Virus record (IMG/VR): IMGVR_UViG_3300044695_000735
Span: 1 to 27,669 of that record
DNA length: 27,669 bases
Source of the DNA: a virus
Strand: one strand, 5' to 3'
Position numbers and translations under genes: made by a program. Below the pieces are notes generated by a model. It saw nothing but the letters and a program-made list of their open reading frames with translations. It did no database searches and had not been told where the DNA came from. Every line of letters starts with the position of its first letter. The stretch's first letter is position 1. Shown here piece by piece: positions 14,338 through 21,846 of this stretch.

Positions 14338-15489
14338 TTATAGAAAGGAATACCTGCCTGACCCCCTTCTAATGCTAAAGTTAGACCACGCTAAAGCCAA
14401 TGACATTACGCAGTCATCGTGGAATCCACTAGGTGCAGAGTACTTAACCCCATTAGCCGTAAACTGATATTCAAACACTTGTAACTCATTTGTAATTGCG
14501 CCTTCAGGGAATCCTATTCTGCCTTGTTGTATAGCAGTTGCAAGACCTTCCATTAGTTGTTGCTTACTTGAACTTGTAAACTTTAAGCCTTCAATAGCTA
14601 TGCCTTCCCTTTGTAAGTCCTCTAGGATAGGGTCACCTACTCCTGTGCTATCTATTAATATAGGGCATCTTGGCAGCCTCTTTATATTCTCCTTAGTGTT
14701 ATGCCAATCCATTTGATACCTGTCAAAGTAAGCCACATTGCCATTATTATCAAGACCTATTATCACCGTATGGTCAACAGACTTTGCAAGGTCAATCCCA
14801 AATGCTACTATTTGTTGACTGCTAATTGGTCTTATACAATCTTGAATGAACTTATTTCCAAATGGGTTTGCGCTATTCTCTGAAGGGTTAGCCATATACT
14901 CCTGCTCAAATACTACATTTGGCAGTTGCATCCTAGCATCATCTATTTCCTGTGGGTCTATAAAAGGATTGTCATAGCTAGTAAATTTAAAGGATGCCCA
15001 ATCAGTTTCACCCTCTTTCATAAACAGGCTATAGAAATAGTTTTTGCCTCTAGGAGTAGATAAGAAAATTGCCTTACCCTTGTAATCTGTAAGGGTTGGT
15101 CTAATACTGTTCTGCCATCCTGCTTCTAAGTCAGGTATAAAGGATGCTTCATCTATAATAACCAAATGGAATTTACGACCTCTAAGGTTATCTAGTCGTT
15201 CACCTGTAAAGAATTCTACCTGCCCACCATTAGGGAAATCTATTTTAAGGTCAGACTTGTTTTTAGGCATTTCTAAGGACTCTGTTAACTTGCTAAAGAA
15301 AACCTTAGCTAATCCATAAGTAGGGGTAATATAAGCCACAGAAAGACCTTTAACGGCATAGGTTACAGAAAGTATCTGAGATAGTTCTGACTTACCAAAT
15401 CTACGACCACACATAACCACCCTAAAACGCTTATCACATTCTAAGATTCTTTGTTGGTTTGCGTGTGGGTTAGGTAGAAATATCTGCAT
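14338..15489 (-). CDS. terL: Terminase large subunit
   Basis: 383 residues, compact for a TerL. The ATPase half has a Walker A (CGRRFGKS, residues 27-34), a Walker B with catalytic acid (LVIIDE, 109-114) and a motif III-like IFLSTP (141-146). The nuclease half has the expected acidic residues: D233 in GIDLAKSVD, D280 in PILIDSTGVGD and D358/D359 in FHDDCVMSLALAW, the RNase H-like two-metal site. It translocates DNA into the procapsid through the portal and cuts it. It starts at the last base of the methyltransferase gene's stop codon region, and the regulatory repeats follow its stop immediately. Confidence 0.95.
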   Translation of the reverse strand: MQIFLPNPHANQQRILECDKRFRVVMCGRRFGKSELSQILSVTYAVKGLSVAYITPTYGLAKVFFSKLTESLEMPKNKSDLKIDFPNGGQVEFFTGERLDNLRGRKFHLVIIDEASFIPDLEAGWQNSIRPTLTDYKGKAIFLSTPRGKNYFYSLFMKEGETDWASFKFTSYDNPFIDPQEIDDARMQLPNVVFEQEYMANPSENSANPFGNKFIQDCIRPISSQQIVAFGIDLAKSVDHTVIIGLDNNGNVAYFDRYQMDWHNTKENIKRLPRCPILIDSTGVGDPILEDLQREGIAIEGLKFTSSSKQQLMEGLATAIQQGRIGFPEGAITNELQVFEYQFTANGVKYSAPSGFHDDCVMSLALAWSNFSIRRGSGRYSFL

Positions 15490-16112
15490 TAAAATAAACT
15501 TTGTTGCATTTGATGTTTACTTAATCTATCTAGTGCCTTTTCGTAATATTCAGTATCTAATTCACAGGCAGTTAAATCAAATCCGTAATCGTGACAAGCT
15601 ATTGCTATTGAACCAGAACCTAAATGAGTATCTAATATCTTATCTCCTTGCTTTGCATATTTATCAAGTAACCATTTATATAATGCAACAGGTTTTTGTG
15701 TTGGGTGTATTCTTTTTTCTAATATATAATTAGATTGAATTGCAAATTTAAAAGACTTTAAAGAACCTTTATATGAAGTATAAGCTAATTCTCCAGATGA
15801 AAAATCAACTTTTCCTGTAATTAATTTATCCCAATATATCCATTCAGAGGAAGGTTTTAATAAATTAGAATAATTATTTGCACCCCATATTATTTGGTTT
15901 TTGGTAATTCTATATAATTCGTTAAAATATTCTTGATTAGGGGATTGATTATCCCATTTTTTTGATTTATGTTTTGTTTTTTCTCCTTTTCTAACTCCCA
16001 TATTCATATTTACATTAATACCATAAGGAGGGTCAACAATAGCTAAATCAAAGTGCTTATCAGGATAACGTGCCATTAAGTCTATATTATCCTCGTTAGT
16101 TATTGTTATCAT
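15489..16112 (-). CDS. DNA methyltransferase (amino-MTase, beta-type order)
   Basis: 207 residues. Catalytic DPPY (residues 27-30, N6-adenine or N4-cytosine type) comes first, HPTQKP at 136-141 and the SAM-binding DTHLGSGS at 161-168 come later, so the motif order is that of the beta class. A target-recognition region lies between (about 35-130). No restriction enzyme partner is present, so it is an orphan methylase that probably protects phage DNA from host restriction or marks DNA for replication or packaging. It is placed between the small and large terminase genes, an uncommon insertion point. The target base and recognition site cannot be read from sequence alone. Confidence 0.9.
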   Translation of the reverse strand: MITITNEDNIDLMARYPDKHFDLAIVDPPYGINVNMNMGVRKGEKTKHKSKKWDNQSPNQEYFNELYRITKNQIIWGANNYSNLLKPSSEWIYWDKLITGKVDFSSGELAYTSYKGSLKSFKFAIQSNYILEKRIHPTQKPVALYKWLLDKYAKQGDKILDTHLGSGSIAIACHDYGFDLTACELDTEYYEKALDRLSKHQMQQSLF

Positions 16113-16124
16113 AATATAAAGATA

Positions 16125-16490
16125 CTACAAAATGGTTTTACCATCTACAAAGATTACTTCTATTTTATTATCTGACTTGATATCCATTTGTTCCTTTGGT
16201 TTGCCATATACTCTAGTAAGTAAAGTATCTAAAGAATACAGGCTGCCATTGCCCATAGATTTTAATATGGCTTTTGCTACTGTCTTTTCTAGTACAGTTG
16301 CTTTATCATTAGTGCTAACTGATTTTATTTCTTCTTCATCCATAGACATCAAAGCCTGAATACTATCATTGATTTCTGATAGCTTATAGCCTTGTTCCTT
16401 TAACAGGCTGACATATTTTCTAGGTCTGCCATTTGGATTACCTGAAACCCCTTTAGGAAATTGATGTTCTATAATATCTTGTGCTGCCAT
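16125..16490 (-). CDS. Putative terminase small subunit
   Basis: 121 residues. The N-terminus carries QFPKGVSGNPNGRPRKY, the GVSGNPNGRP motif found in DUF5681-type and some terminase small-subunit-like proteins. The rest is helical, with acidic and basic patches (DEEEIKSVSTNDKATVLEKT) and a C-terminal YGKPKEQMDIK tail. It is one gene upstream of TerL (across the methyltransferase), where the DNA-recognition subunit is expected. The protein would bind phage DNA and recruit TerL. The class is inferred from motif plus position. Confidence 0.65.
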   Translation of the reverse strand: MAAQDIIEHQFPKGVSGNPNGRPRKYVSLLKEQGYKLSEINDSIQALMSMDEEEIKSVSTNDKATVLEKTVAKAILKSMGNGSLYSLDTLLTRVYGKPKEQMDIKSDNKIEVIFVDGKTIL

Positions 16491-16508
16491 TGTGCTGCTA
16501 TTGTGTTG

Positions 16509-16862
16509 TTATTTGTCTAATTTTGCTTTATAATGCTCACAAAGAATTTCCATCTTTGCTATGTAGTATGTGCTAAAGTCCTTGTATCCTTCGTTGTTTT
16601 GTTGATAGTTTATAAATAAAATACCCCTTAATCTTTGGGATGGGGTTTTGTTTGTATCAAGGTCTGTTTTAATACTGTCTAAGTTATCTAGTTCTTCTTG
16701 TTGGAATGATTCCTCTTTGATAGCTATGTAACAGAACCTTTGATTTAATTGGAATACCTGTGCTGCATCAGCAGGTGATAGTTCCTGTGTGCCAAAGGTA
16801 ACCTTGATTGTCTTATCCTTTCTTGATGTTAGCCCTTCTATTTGTGCAGGTAGTATTATCAT
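16509..16862 (-). CDS. Conserved-looking phage protein, unknown function
   Basis: 117 residues beginning MIILPAQIEGLTSRKDKTIK. The first 45 residues look like a beta-strand module (KVTFGTQELSPADAAQVF), the rest is helical, with PSQRLRGILFINYQQ and a C-terminal EILCEHYKAKLDK. The start overlaps the stop of the 40-residue basic protein (ATGA), and it precedes the small terminase. It probably acts in packaging or replication, but no motif identifies it. Confidence 0.6.
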   Translation of the reverse strand: MIILPAQIEGLTSRKDKTIKVTFGTQELSPADAAQVFQLNQRFCYIAIKEESFQQEELDNLDSIKTDLDTNKTPSQRLRGILFINYQQNNEGYKDFSTYYIAKMEILCEHYKAKLDK

Positions 16863-16981
16863 TTGCCTTGTCCTCTACTAGGTTTTGGTTTTGGTGTATG
16901 TTTGTTATAAGACTTCTTAGCTTGTCCTCTTTTGCGTTTACCAAATGAAACTTTTGTTGAATCACTTTTAACTTTTGCCAT
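16859..16981 (-). CDS. 40-residue highly basic protein
   Basis: ATG at 16979-16981 and TGA at 16859-16861. The peptide starts MAKVKSDSTKVSFGKRKRGQ and continues AKKSYNKHTPKPKPSRGQGK; about a third of the residues are Lys or Arg, with no hydrophobic core. It overlaps the HNH gene by 14 bases and the next gene by 4 (ATGA), so it is embedded in the packaging operon. It is likely disordered and nucleic-acid binding. Function unknown; coupling on both sides and clear non-random composition support the gene. Confidence 0.65.
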   Translation of the reverse strand: MAKVKSDSTKVSFGKRKRGQAKKSYNKHTPKPKPSRGQGK

Positions 16982-17225
16982 TTAATTTATCTTTATGTTT
17001 ACTCTTTAAATACTCCATGTGTGTTTTAGTATCCCCCATAACTAAATGACATTGCCTACATAATGCCATAAGATTGTTTATATTGTCTGCCTTTTTATCA
17101 CCGCCCATTCCCCTAGCTTCTATATGATGTATGTCAACTGCCTTTGCACCACAGGATTCACAAGGGATAAAATCTTCTATGCCATACCCAAAGTAATCTA
17201 AATATAGTTTAGTGTGTTTTTTCAT
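16968..17225 (-). CDS. HNH endonuclease, packaging-associated
   Basis: 85 residues with a complete HNH motif: zinc Cys pair C22-x2-C25, the DIHHIEARGMGG core (H33/H34), N51 in NINNLMALC, and C56-x2-C59-H60. Small HNH proteins encoded beside terminase genes (for example HK97 gp74) stimulate terminase cutting of the packaged genome, typically at cos sites. Here only small genes and the methyltransferase separate it from TerL, which suits that role. A homing nuclease is the alternative, but the short length without DNA-binding repeats favours the packaging role. Confidence 0.85.
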   Translation of the reverse strand: MKKHTKLYLDYFGYGIEDFIPCESCGAKAVDIHHIEARGMGGDKKADNINNLMALCRQCHLVMGDTKTHMEYLKSKHKDKLNGKS

Positions 17226-17391
17226 TTAACATTATGAAGTTCAAAGATATGAATATTAATCCTATGTTTAAACTCCTATGTAATTGAGCAAATTCATCTA
17301 CTGAATAACCCATTGAAATACCTAATTGAATAGTTTCAGTTAATACCCCTAATGATATTCTAAAGTTACCAAATTGTAAATAGTATTCCAT
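17209..17391 (-). CDS. Small protein of unknown function
   Basis: 60 residues, MEYYLQFGNFRISLGVLTET onward, with one hydrophobic stretch near the end (GLIFISLNFIML) that could be a membrane or buried helix. It overlaps the HNH start by 17 bases and follows the 80-residue gene by 3 bases, so it fills its slot exactly. No motif or family recognised. Confidence 0.5.
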   Translation of the reverse strand: MEYYLQFGNFRISLGVLTETIQLGISMGYSVDEFAQLHRSLNIGLIFISLNFIMLNEKTH

Positions 17392-17394
17392 TAC

Positions 17395-17637
17395 TTATCT
17401 ATTTGCTCTTGCTTTACCTACTGCAGTTCCACATTCTCCCCAACCATTTTCTTCTGCCCATTTTAAAGCCTTCTTAGCATTGTTACTAGCTGATTCAGGA
17501 TAGTCATTATAAGTTTTTTTATATTTACCACTAGCTATAATTCCTGCCCATACCTTAGCAGCTTGTACTTGTGTGTCATATATGCAACTACCTGTGCCTA
17601 TTCTATACTTTCCATTACTACATTTGCTTATTGGCAT
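17395..17637 (-). CDS. Small protein with KCSNGKYRIG and NDYPESASNNAKKAL motifs
   Basis: 80 residues. MPISKCSNGKYRIGTGSCIY, with two Cys near the N-terminus, resembles short modules often seen at termini of phage virion proteins. Residues about 43-80 (NDYPESASNNAKKALKWAEE then NGWGECGTAVGKARANR) match a recurrent helix-turn module, also found in phage head-related proteins. The start overlaps the GT4-type gene's end by 20 bases. A role in the virion or in protein-DNA contact is possible; unknown. Confidence 0.6.
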   Translation of the reverse strand: MPISKCSNGKYRIGTGSCIYDTQVQAAKVWAGIIASGKYKKTYNDYPESASNNAKKALKWAEENGWGECGTAVGKARANR

Positions 17638-18628
17638 TACCTATTAATTTATTATATATAGCGAATCTTTTGTTATTTATAGTGTGCAAGTTAAAGTTAG
17701 CATTGCAGTAATCAAATAGCTTCTGCCCATATTCAGTCCTAGCTGCTTCATCAAAGGTCAGTAACTTAATCCATTTATACCAATCCTGTTGATTGTTTAC
17801 ATAGCATACAGGCATATTTTTATAAGGGTGTACATTGCTAACTATAGCAGGGTTTTTCTTTGCTGCAGTCTCTAATACCTTTAGGTTAGATTTCATTGCT
17901 CCAAATTTATTTTCTACTAATGGTATAATGCTAATGTCGGAATCAGCATATGCACCCATATATTTGCTTACTTCAGAGTAGTCATATATAGTTGGATTAA
18001 GTTTTAAGCCATTAGTAAATACCCCAATCATTCTATCCCAAAGATGCTTCTCACCTAGATTATAACCTGCAATAATTGTTTTAACAGGGAAGTTAATCTT
18101 CTTCATTGGGTTACGCAGGATGTCAATATCAGGAACGTGAGTGCCTGACCCTGACCAAAACAACCTAACCAAATCTGATTCTAATTTATTATCTTGAAAC
18201 TGCTCCTCACCGTATGGTAAAGCATTTGGTAATATTTCTACATTAGGATTGTACTTATATATTTCTTCAGCTAACCTTTCGTGAGTACAAGTACAAAGGT
18301 CTGCCACTCGCATATACTCTGTAATTATATCTGTTATATTGCTATTTCTATATCTCTGTGCTAAAATATGCGAAGGCGGCAATATCCAATAATCATCATT
18401 ATCTACTATCAATTTAAAGTTATACTTTAACTTCATTTCAACTAATAGCTTTGCATCTGTTGCAGCTAAGAATCTATTAAATATTACGATGTCATAGTTA
18501 TTGTCAAATACTACTTCATTAATAGTATCAGTAATTAAGCAATAGTCTTTACGCATATTAACTAATGGCATCATAATTCTATGATAACCGACCCCACTAA
18601 ATTTGCTTGTTATTGCTAGTATTCTCAT
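17618..18628 (-). CDS. Glycosyltransferase, GT-B fold (GT4/GT1-like)
   Basis: 336 residues. The N-terminal domain begins MRILAITSKFSGVGYHRIMM, the glycine-rich strand-loop of GT-B enzymes; a DNDDYWILP stretch follows near residue 97. The C-terminal domain carries VRLFWSGSGTHVPDIDIL and a conserved-looking acidic site in SNLKVLETAAKKNPAIVSN, which corresponds to the E-x7-E-type nucleotide-sugar site of GT4 enzymes. It transfers a sugar from an NDP-donor to an unknown acceptor. The start overlaps the GT2 gene's stop (ATGA). Together with the GT2 and beta-helix transferase it forms a three-gene sugar cassette between the regulator and packaging genes. Confidence 0.8.
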   Translation of the reverse strand: MRILAITSKFSGVGYHRIMMPLVNMRKDYCLITDTINEVVFDNNYDIVIFNRFLAATDAKLLVEMKLKYNFKLIVDNDDYWILPPSHILAQRYRNSNITDIITEYMRVADLCTCTHERLAEEIYKYNPNVEILPNALPYGEEQFQDNKLESDLVRLFWSGSGTHVPDIDILRNPMKKINFPVKTIIAGYNLGEKHLWDRMIGVFTNGLKLNPTIYDYSEVSKYMGAYADSDISIIPLVENKFGAMKSNLKVLETAAKKNPAIVSNVHPYKNMPVCYVNNQQDWYKWIKLLTFDEAARTEYGQKLFDYCNANFNLHTINNKRFAIYNKLIGNANKQM

Positions 18629-19212
18629 AATGCAATGTAATATGATTTAGTTCCGTTTGAATATTCTGATACATTAGAATTATGTAAATCCCAAGTCTTT
18701 TTTACTAAGTCCATTTTGTTATAACCATAAGCATCTGCACCATTCTGTTCTATATGCGTAGCTTTAATAGATGGTATGTATTTAGTATGTAATCCTGCTG
18801 CCCTGCATCTTGTGCAATAATCTAAGTCTATTGCTCCATAAGGGTCTAGTTGCTTATTAAATGCGCCTAGCTTTTTAATTGCTTCTGCGCTTATTGTAAA
18901 ATTACCAATTAAGTCTAAAGAATCACCATTGAACCCACCTAAAGGAATAGAACAAATGCCTATGGTTTTATCTTGCATATAGTCATTTCTTATTTGTAGC
19001 CAATTATCAGGCTCTAAAATGTCATTACCCATAATTGTAACATACTCAACATAGTCATAGTTAAAATGTCTTAACCCTTTGTTGATTGCATAGGCTATAC
19101 CTGTTTCATTAATTATGCTTATAAAGTCAATATGCTTACCTGAATTTTTAATGTTAGCAAACAAGGTATCTGTGTTTCTATCCTGATAGTTTAAATAAAT
19201 TATTGCGTTCAT
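18625..19212 (-). CDS. Glycosyltransferase, GT-A fold (GT2-like)
   Basis: 195 residues, shorter than a full GT2 (about 250-300). It starts MNAIIYLNYQDRNTDTLF and has GIAYAINKGLRHFNYDYVEY followed by TIMGNDILEP, in the position of the DxD metal site (here GND-x-L-E-P), then LDPYGAIDLDYCTRCRAAGL, the ED/D-x-x-x-R-type acceptor region typical of GT2. No membrane span. Coupled by 4-base overlaps to both neighbours. It would add a sugar to a protein, lipid or DNA acceptor that cannot be identified here. Confidence 0.75.
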   Translation of the reverse strand: MNAIIYLNYQDRNTDTLFANIKNSGKHIDFISIINETGIAYAINKGLRHFNYDYVEYVTIMGNDILEPDNWLQIRNDYMQDKTIGICSIPLGGFNGDSLDLIGNFTISAEAIKKLGAFNKQLDPYGAIDLDYCTRCRAAGLHTKYIPSIKATHIEQNGADAYGYNKMDLVKKTWDLHNSNVSEYSNGTKSYYIAL

Positions 19213-19691
19213 CGTGGCTTATTTACTCCTAATTTTCTTGCAGGTACTCCTGCGTATTTTGTAAATGATTCTGATTCACCTTTAAAAAATGCACTTGCTC
19301 CAATCATACAACCTTCTTGTATTACACTAAACTGATGCAATACTGCATTAAGTCCTATGTTTGAATTTTGCATAATGGTTGAATGACCGCCTATCTTTGC
19401 TCCGCAACTAATTGTTACATTAGATAATATTTTGCAGTCGTGTCCTATATGTGCGTGTTTCATTATAAAGCAATTATGTGCAATCATGGTTGTTTCTTCT
19501 GTACCTGCATCTATTGTCACTAATCCTGTAATAATATTATTATCACCAATAAACACTTTGCCTTTTGGCTTGTCCCAATACTTTTTATGTTCTGCAGTAT
19601 CGCCTATAATACAATAAGCACCTATGTAATTGTTGTCCCCTAGTACAACATTCTCCCCTATTATTGCAGTTGGATGAATATAATTAGCCAT
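19209..19691 (-). CDS. Left-handed beta-helix transferase (LpxA/acetyltransferase-like)
   Basis: With the ATG at 19689-19691 the protein has 160 residues and begins MANYIHPTAIIGENVVLGDN; an ATG seven codons earlier (19712) would only lengthen the overlap. Hexapeptide repeats (I/V/L-x-x-x-x) run through the protein, for example YIGAYCIIGD, VFIGDNNIITGLVTI and CKILSNVTISCGAKIGGHST, and a H-x-x-IG-H motif (KHAHIGHD) supplies catalytic-type histidines as in UDP-GlcNAc acyltransferases. It ends with a YAGVPARKLG segment common to sugar O/N-acetyltransferases. It probably acetylates or acylates a nucleotide sugar or glycan used by the two adjacent glycosyltransferases. Confidence 0.8.
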   Translation of the reverse strand: MANYIHPTAIIGENVVLGDNNYIGAYCIIGDTAEHKKYWDKPKGKVFIGDNNIITGLVTIDAGTEETTMIAHNCFIMKHAHIGHDCKILSNVTISCGAKIGGHSTIMQNSNIGLNAVLHQFSVIQEGCMIGASAFFKGESESFTKYAGVPARKLGVNKPR

Positions 19692-19977
19692 TTGTTTTTG
19701 GTTTGCGACCACGCTTTTTTGGTTCTGTAATTTCTGATTGCATTAATAAGTTGTCTTCATTTAATACCTTATGATAATGAGCATATAATCTTACTACCAT
19801 ATCCATACGACAATTGCCGCACCAAATAGTTAAAATAAAATTTGGGTCTATATATTTTCTATATAAACTTTCATAGGTCTTCATTATGGATAAATCTAAG
19901 TTTCTTAGATACCCACTTTGCGAAGTTTCGTAATTGTTGTAATGCTCTTTTAGATATAATCTATCTACTAATTCCAT
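19684..19977 (-). CDS. Small protein with CGNC and AT-hook-like tail
   Basis: 97 residues. The middle has LTIWCGNCRMDMVVRLYAHY (a CxxC pair), and the C-terminus ends with EPKKRGRKPKTNG, which contains an AT-hook-like RGRKP core that could bind the minor groove of AT-rich DNA. It overlaps the next gene's start by 8 bases and the membrane-protein gene by 10. The CxxC could be redox or zinc related. Function unknown; it lies in front of the sugar cassette. Confidence 0.6.
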   Translation of the reverse strand: MELVDRLYLKEHYNNYETSQSGYLRNLDLSIMKTYESLYRKYIDPNFILTIWCGNCRMDMVVRLYAHYHKVLNEDNLLMQSEITEPKKRGRKPKTNG

Positions 19978-20207
19978 ATCTTATAAATTAATGTTTCAGT
20001 AATAGCAGCAAGAAAACCCGAAATGAATATAACACTTGCTATGTTTACAATCAATTCAGGTGCGAAATATAATACAATTCCAATCCACGAAGCCAAGCAA
20101 CTTCCACAACTGAAAGGCTTGAAATTGACTCCCCATTTTCTATGTAGGTTGTGGATAGTATTAAAAAATAATGATGCGCAGACACTTGTTATTATGATTT
20201 GAATCAT
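19968..20207 (-). CDS. Small two-TM membrane protein
   Basis: 79 residues with an N-terminal hydrophobic segment (MIQIIITSVCASLFF), a loop with FSCGSCLASWIGIVLYFAP, and a second long span (LIVNIASVIFISGFLAAI). The CGSCLASW motif with two cysteines is typical of small phage membrane proteins of unknown role. It overlaps the sigma-like gene by 4 bases and the 97-residue gene by 10. It could be a holin, but is not adjacent to the endolysin. Confidence 0.6.
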   Translation of the reverse strand: MIQIIITSVCASLFFNTIHNLHRKWGVNFKPFSCGSCLASWIGIVLYFAPELIVNIASVIFISGFLAAITETLIYKIWN

Positions 20208-20686
20208 TTACGAATAAATTTTTTAAGTTCAGATTTAGTTTGTTTTAAAGTTCTTATGATTGACATATATGGAATACCTGTTTGCCTACTTAATTCCTTT
20301 GCATTCTTGTTAAAGTCAAAAGTATATAGCCTTAATATTTCCTTTTGATACCAATGTAGTTTTTCAATACCCTTCTCCATTACATCTATCACACTATTAC
20401 TTTCTACTTCTGCAACTTCTTTACCATTGTATTCTGTATAATTCCTGTACTTCTTCCAAAATTGACTTCTATCTGACTTAATCATATTAAGCATAGTACG
20501 AACTATGTAAAATCTAATTTCGCCTCTTTCGTGTAAACCAAATAACTTTTCATTAGTCATTTCCAATAAAACCATAAACACTTCAACCTTTAAATCATAT
20601 TGCAATTCTTCAGGTTGCATCTTTGCAAATGCCTGATTGACTTCATCATTAAGCCAATATTGCTCTATAATTTTATTTTTCTCCAT
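20204..20686 (-). CDS. Sigma-70-like transcription factor
   Basis: 160 residues. The N-terminal part (about 30-85) reads like sigma region 2 (DLKVEVFMVLLEMTNEKLFG, then GEIRFYIVRTMLNMIKS), and the C-terminal part (about 108-157) like sigma region 4 with a helix-turn-helix: YQKEILRLYTF, then AKELSRQTGIPYMSIIRTLK. Such small ECF-sized factors recur in Bacteroidota phages. It would bind host core RNA polymerase and direct it to phage promoters or, with region-4 contacts, act as an activator. It sits between replication and virion genes, the usual place for a late switch. Conserved -7-like boxes and repeats before the two operons are candidate targets (inference). Confidence 0.65.
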   Translation of the reverse strand: MEKNKIIEQYWLNDEVNQAFAKMQPEELQYDLKVEVFMVLLEMTNEKLFGLHERGEIRFYIVRTMLNMIKSDRSQFWKKYRNYTEYNGKEVAEVESNSVIDVMEKGIEKLHWYQKEILRLYTFDFNKNAKELSRQTGIPYMSIIRTLKQTKSELKKFIRK

Positions 20687-20979
20687 TCAATTAGTACAGG
20701 CTGATTATCTTTTTCAGTACAAATATATACTAATCCCTGACAATTATGGATATCTTCTAATCTTTCTTTTTGTTCAATACTTAACTTATCGCCTATTTTT
20801 TTTACTTCAACTGCAACATATTTACCTTCAGATGTGTAACCTTGTAGGTCTGCCCATCCTTTTTGTATTGTTCCTTTACGTTTACCGTATGGTATATTGT
20901 TTACTCTATTAAGCCTGTACCCAATATATTCTAAATTTTTTTTTGCCCATTTTGTTAGGTCGTTTGCCGATATGTCCAT
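20665..20979 (-). CDS. VRR-NUC type nuclease
   Basis: 104 residues, the size of a minimal VRR-NUC phage nuclease. The restriction-like core is visible: KGWADLQGYTSEGKYVAVEV with the catalytic D44 and E58-V-K60, then GDKLSIEQKERLEDI with Q70, and a final LVYICTE strand. The family cuts Holliday-junction-like or flap structures and fits a role in phage replication/recombination or genome processing. It overlaps the sigma-like gene's start by 22 bases and the preceding small ORF by 25. Confidence 0.75.
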   Translation of the reverse strand: MDISANDLTKWAKKNLEYIGYRLNRVNNIPYGKRKGTIQKGWADLQGYTSEGKYVAVEVKKIGDKLSIEQKERLEDIHNCQGLVYICTEKDNQPVLIEWRKIKL

Positions 20980-21125
20980 AGTAATTCGTAAAATTGTTTT
21001 TTAAATAATAACCTATTTGTGCCATCAATAGCATCCTGTCTTGTAGGATAGCAGTCAAAAAAGTTAATTGTATAACAATATTTAAGGCTACCACAATAAG
21101 TATATTTAACCTGAAAGACCCTCAA
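20955..21125 (-). CDS. Small ORF with TTG start, 56 residues
   Basis: The 126-base gap between the replication genes and the nuclease is filled by a frame from TTG 21123-21125 to TAA 20955-20957. It overlaps the upstream stop by 20 bases. The peptide reads (M)RVFQVKYTYCGSLKYCYTIN and ends ELLWTYRQTT, with natural-looking beta-strand and aromatic content and an AIDG turn. No ATG is present in this frame, and a GTG-started frame (20909-21094) overlaps it, so the call is tentative. Confidence 0.45.
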   Translation of the reverse strand: MRVFQVKYTYCGSLKYCYTINFFDCYPTRQDAIDGTNRLLFKKQFYELLWTYRQTT

Positions 21126-21846
21126 AGTATTTGACAAGTGCTAATTTTTTACATTGTGTATCAATAAAATCATCATCTTTTAGTTTTTTACTAAACTCCT
21201 TTGCATCTAATCCTACTAATTTATTCATTTTCAACAGATTATCTTCCCTAACCATCTTGATAATTTGTAACATTTCGTGTTCCTCAAATTTTAATTTGCC
21301 CTGCTTTAATAATATTGCGAATACCTTATTAGCATTAAATACTCTATTAAAGTCATTTCTAGGCGATTCTAGCCATTCTTTCTGTGTGAATGATACAATA
21401 TCATCATCTGATAATTTTGGTGGCTCTATTTCGTTTATAATAGGTTTTATCATTTTTCTTACTTCTAATGCTTTTTTTGTATATGCTGCCATAACCTGAC
21501 CTATAAACTTTGGACTGAATTTTTCATAGTGTTCTGTGCTACAGTCTAATTTACCCTGTACTGCCATCTTAAATGCTAACCTGAATTCTTCAACTGTAAA
21601 CAATGGATAGCTAGTTCTAATGAAATCTTCAATAACTACCATTTCCTGTGTATCAGGATATTTAGTAAAACCTAGCAATGTGAAGATATAAGCTAAATTT
21701 TCTTTCAAAGTAATGGGTGAAACTAGATTAAGTTTATTCCCTTTGAATGCTTCAGCTATTTCATTATCAACTATGTACCCACTTTGCAAGGGCATCCATT
21801 CTTTCTGAACTTGTAGCGGTTGGGTTAAATGTTTTTGTATTTCCAT
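21106..21846 (-). CDS. Replication-associated protein (helicase-loader position), unknown family
   Basis: 246 residues, mainly helical, starting MEIQKHLTQPLQVQKEWMPL; an internal ATG at residue 18 (21795) is an alternative start, but the upstream part is in a true overlap with the DUF4373 gene. Notable segments: YIVDNEIAEAFKGNKLNLVS, IRTSYPLFTVEEFRLAFKMA and a KLSDDDIVSFTQKEWLESP helix. No Walker A or HTH signature was found. Its position directly after the replication initiator-like gene suggests helicase loading or replisome assembly. The 80-base overlap in a different frame with the previous gene is long for this genome. Confidence 0.55.
   Translation of the reverse strand: MEIQKHLTQPLQVQKEWMPLQSGYIVDNEIAEAFKGNKLNLVSPITLKENLAYIFTLLGFTKYPDTQEMVVIEDFIRTSYPLFTVEEFRLAFKMAVQGKLDCSTEHYEKFSPKFIGQVMAAYTKKALEVRKMIKPIINEIEPPKLSDDDIVSFTQKEWLESPRNDFNRVFNANKVFAILLKQGKLKFEEHEMLQIIKMVREDNLLKMNKLVGLDAKEFSKKLKDDDFIDTQCKKLALVKYFEGLSG

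Noticed and set aside
20150-20158. TGTGGATAG, a near DnaA box (8 of 9)
   Set aside because: A single mismatched copy within a coding region; no cluster was found.
20909-21094. GTG-started frame of 61 codons overlapping the nuclease gene
   Set aside because: It overlaps two better frames and has no natural composition or coupling; the TTG frame 20955-21125 explains the gap better.
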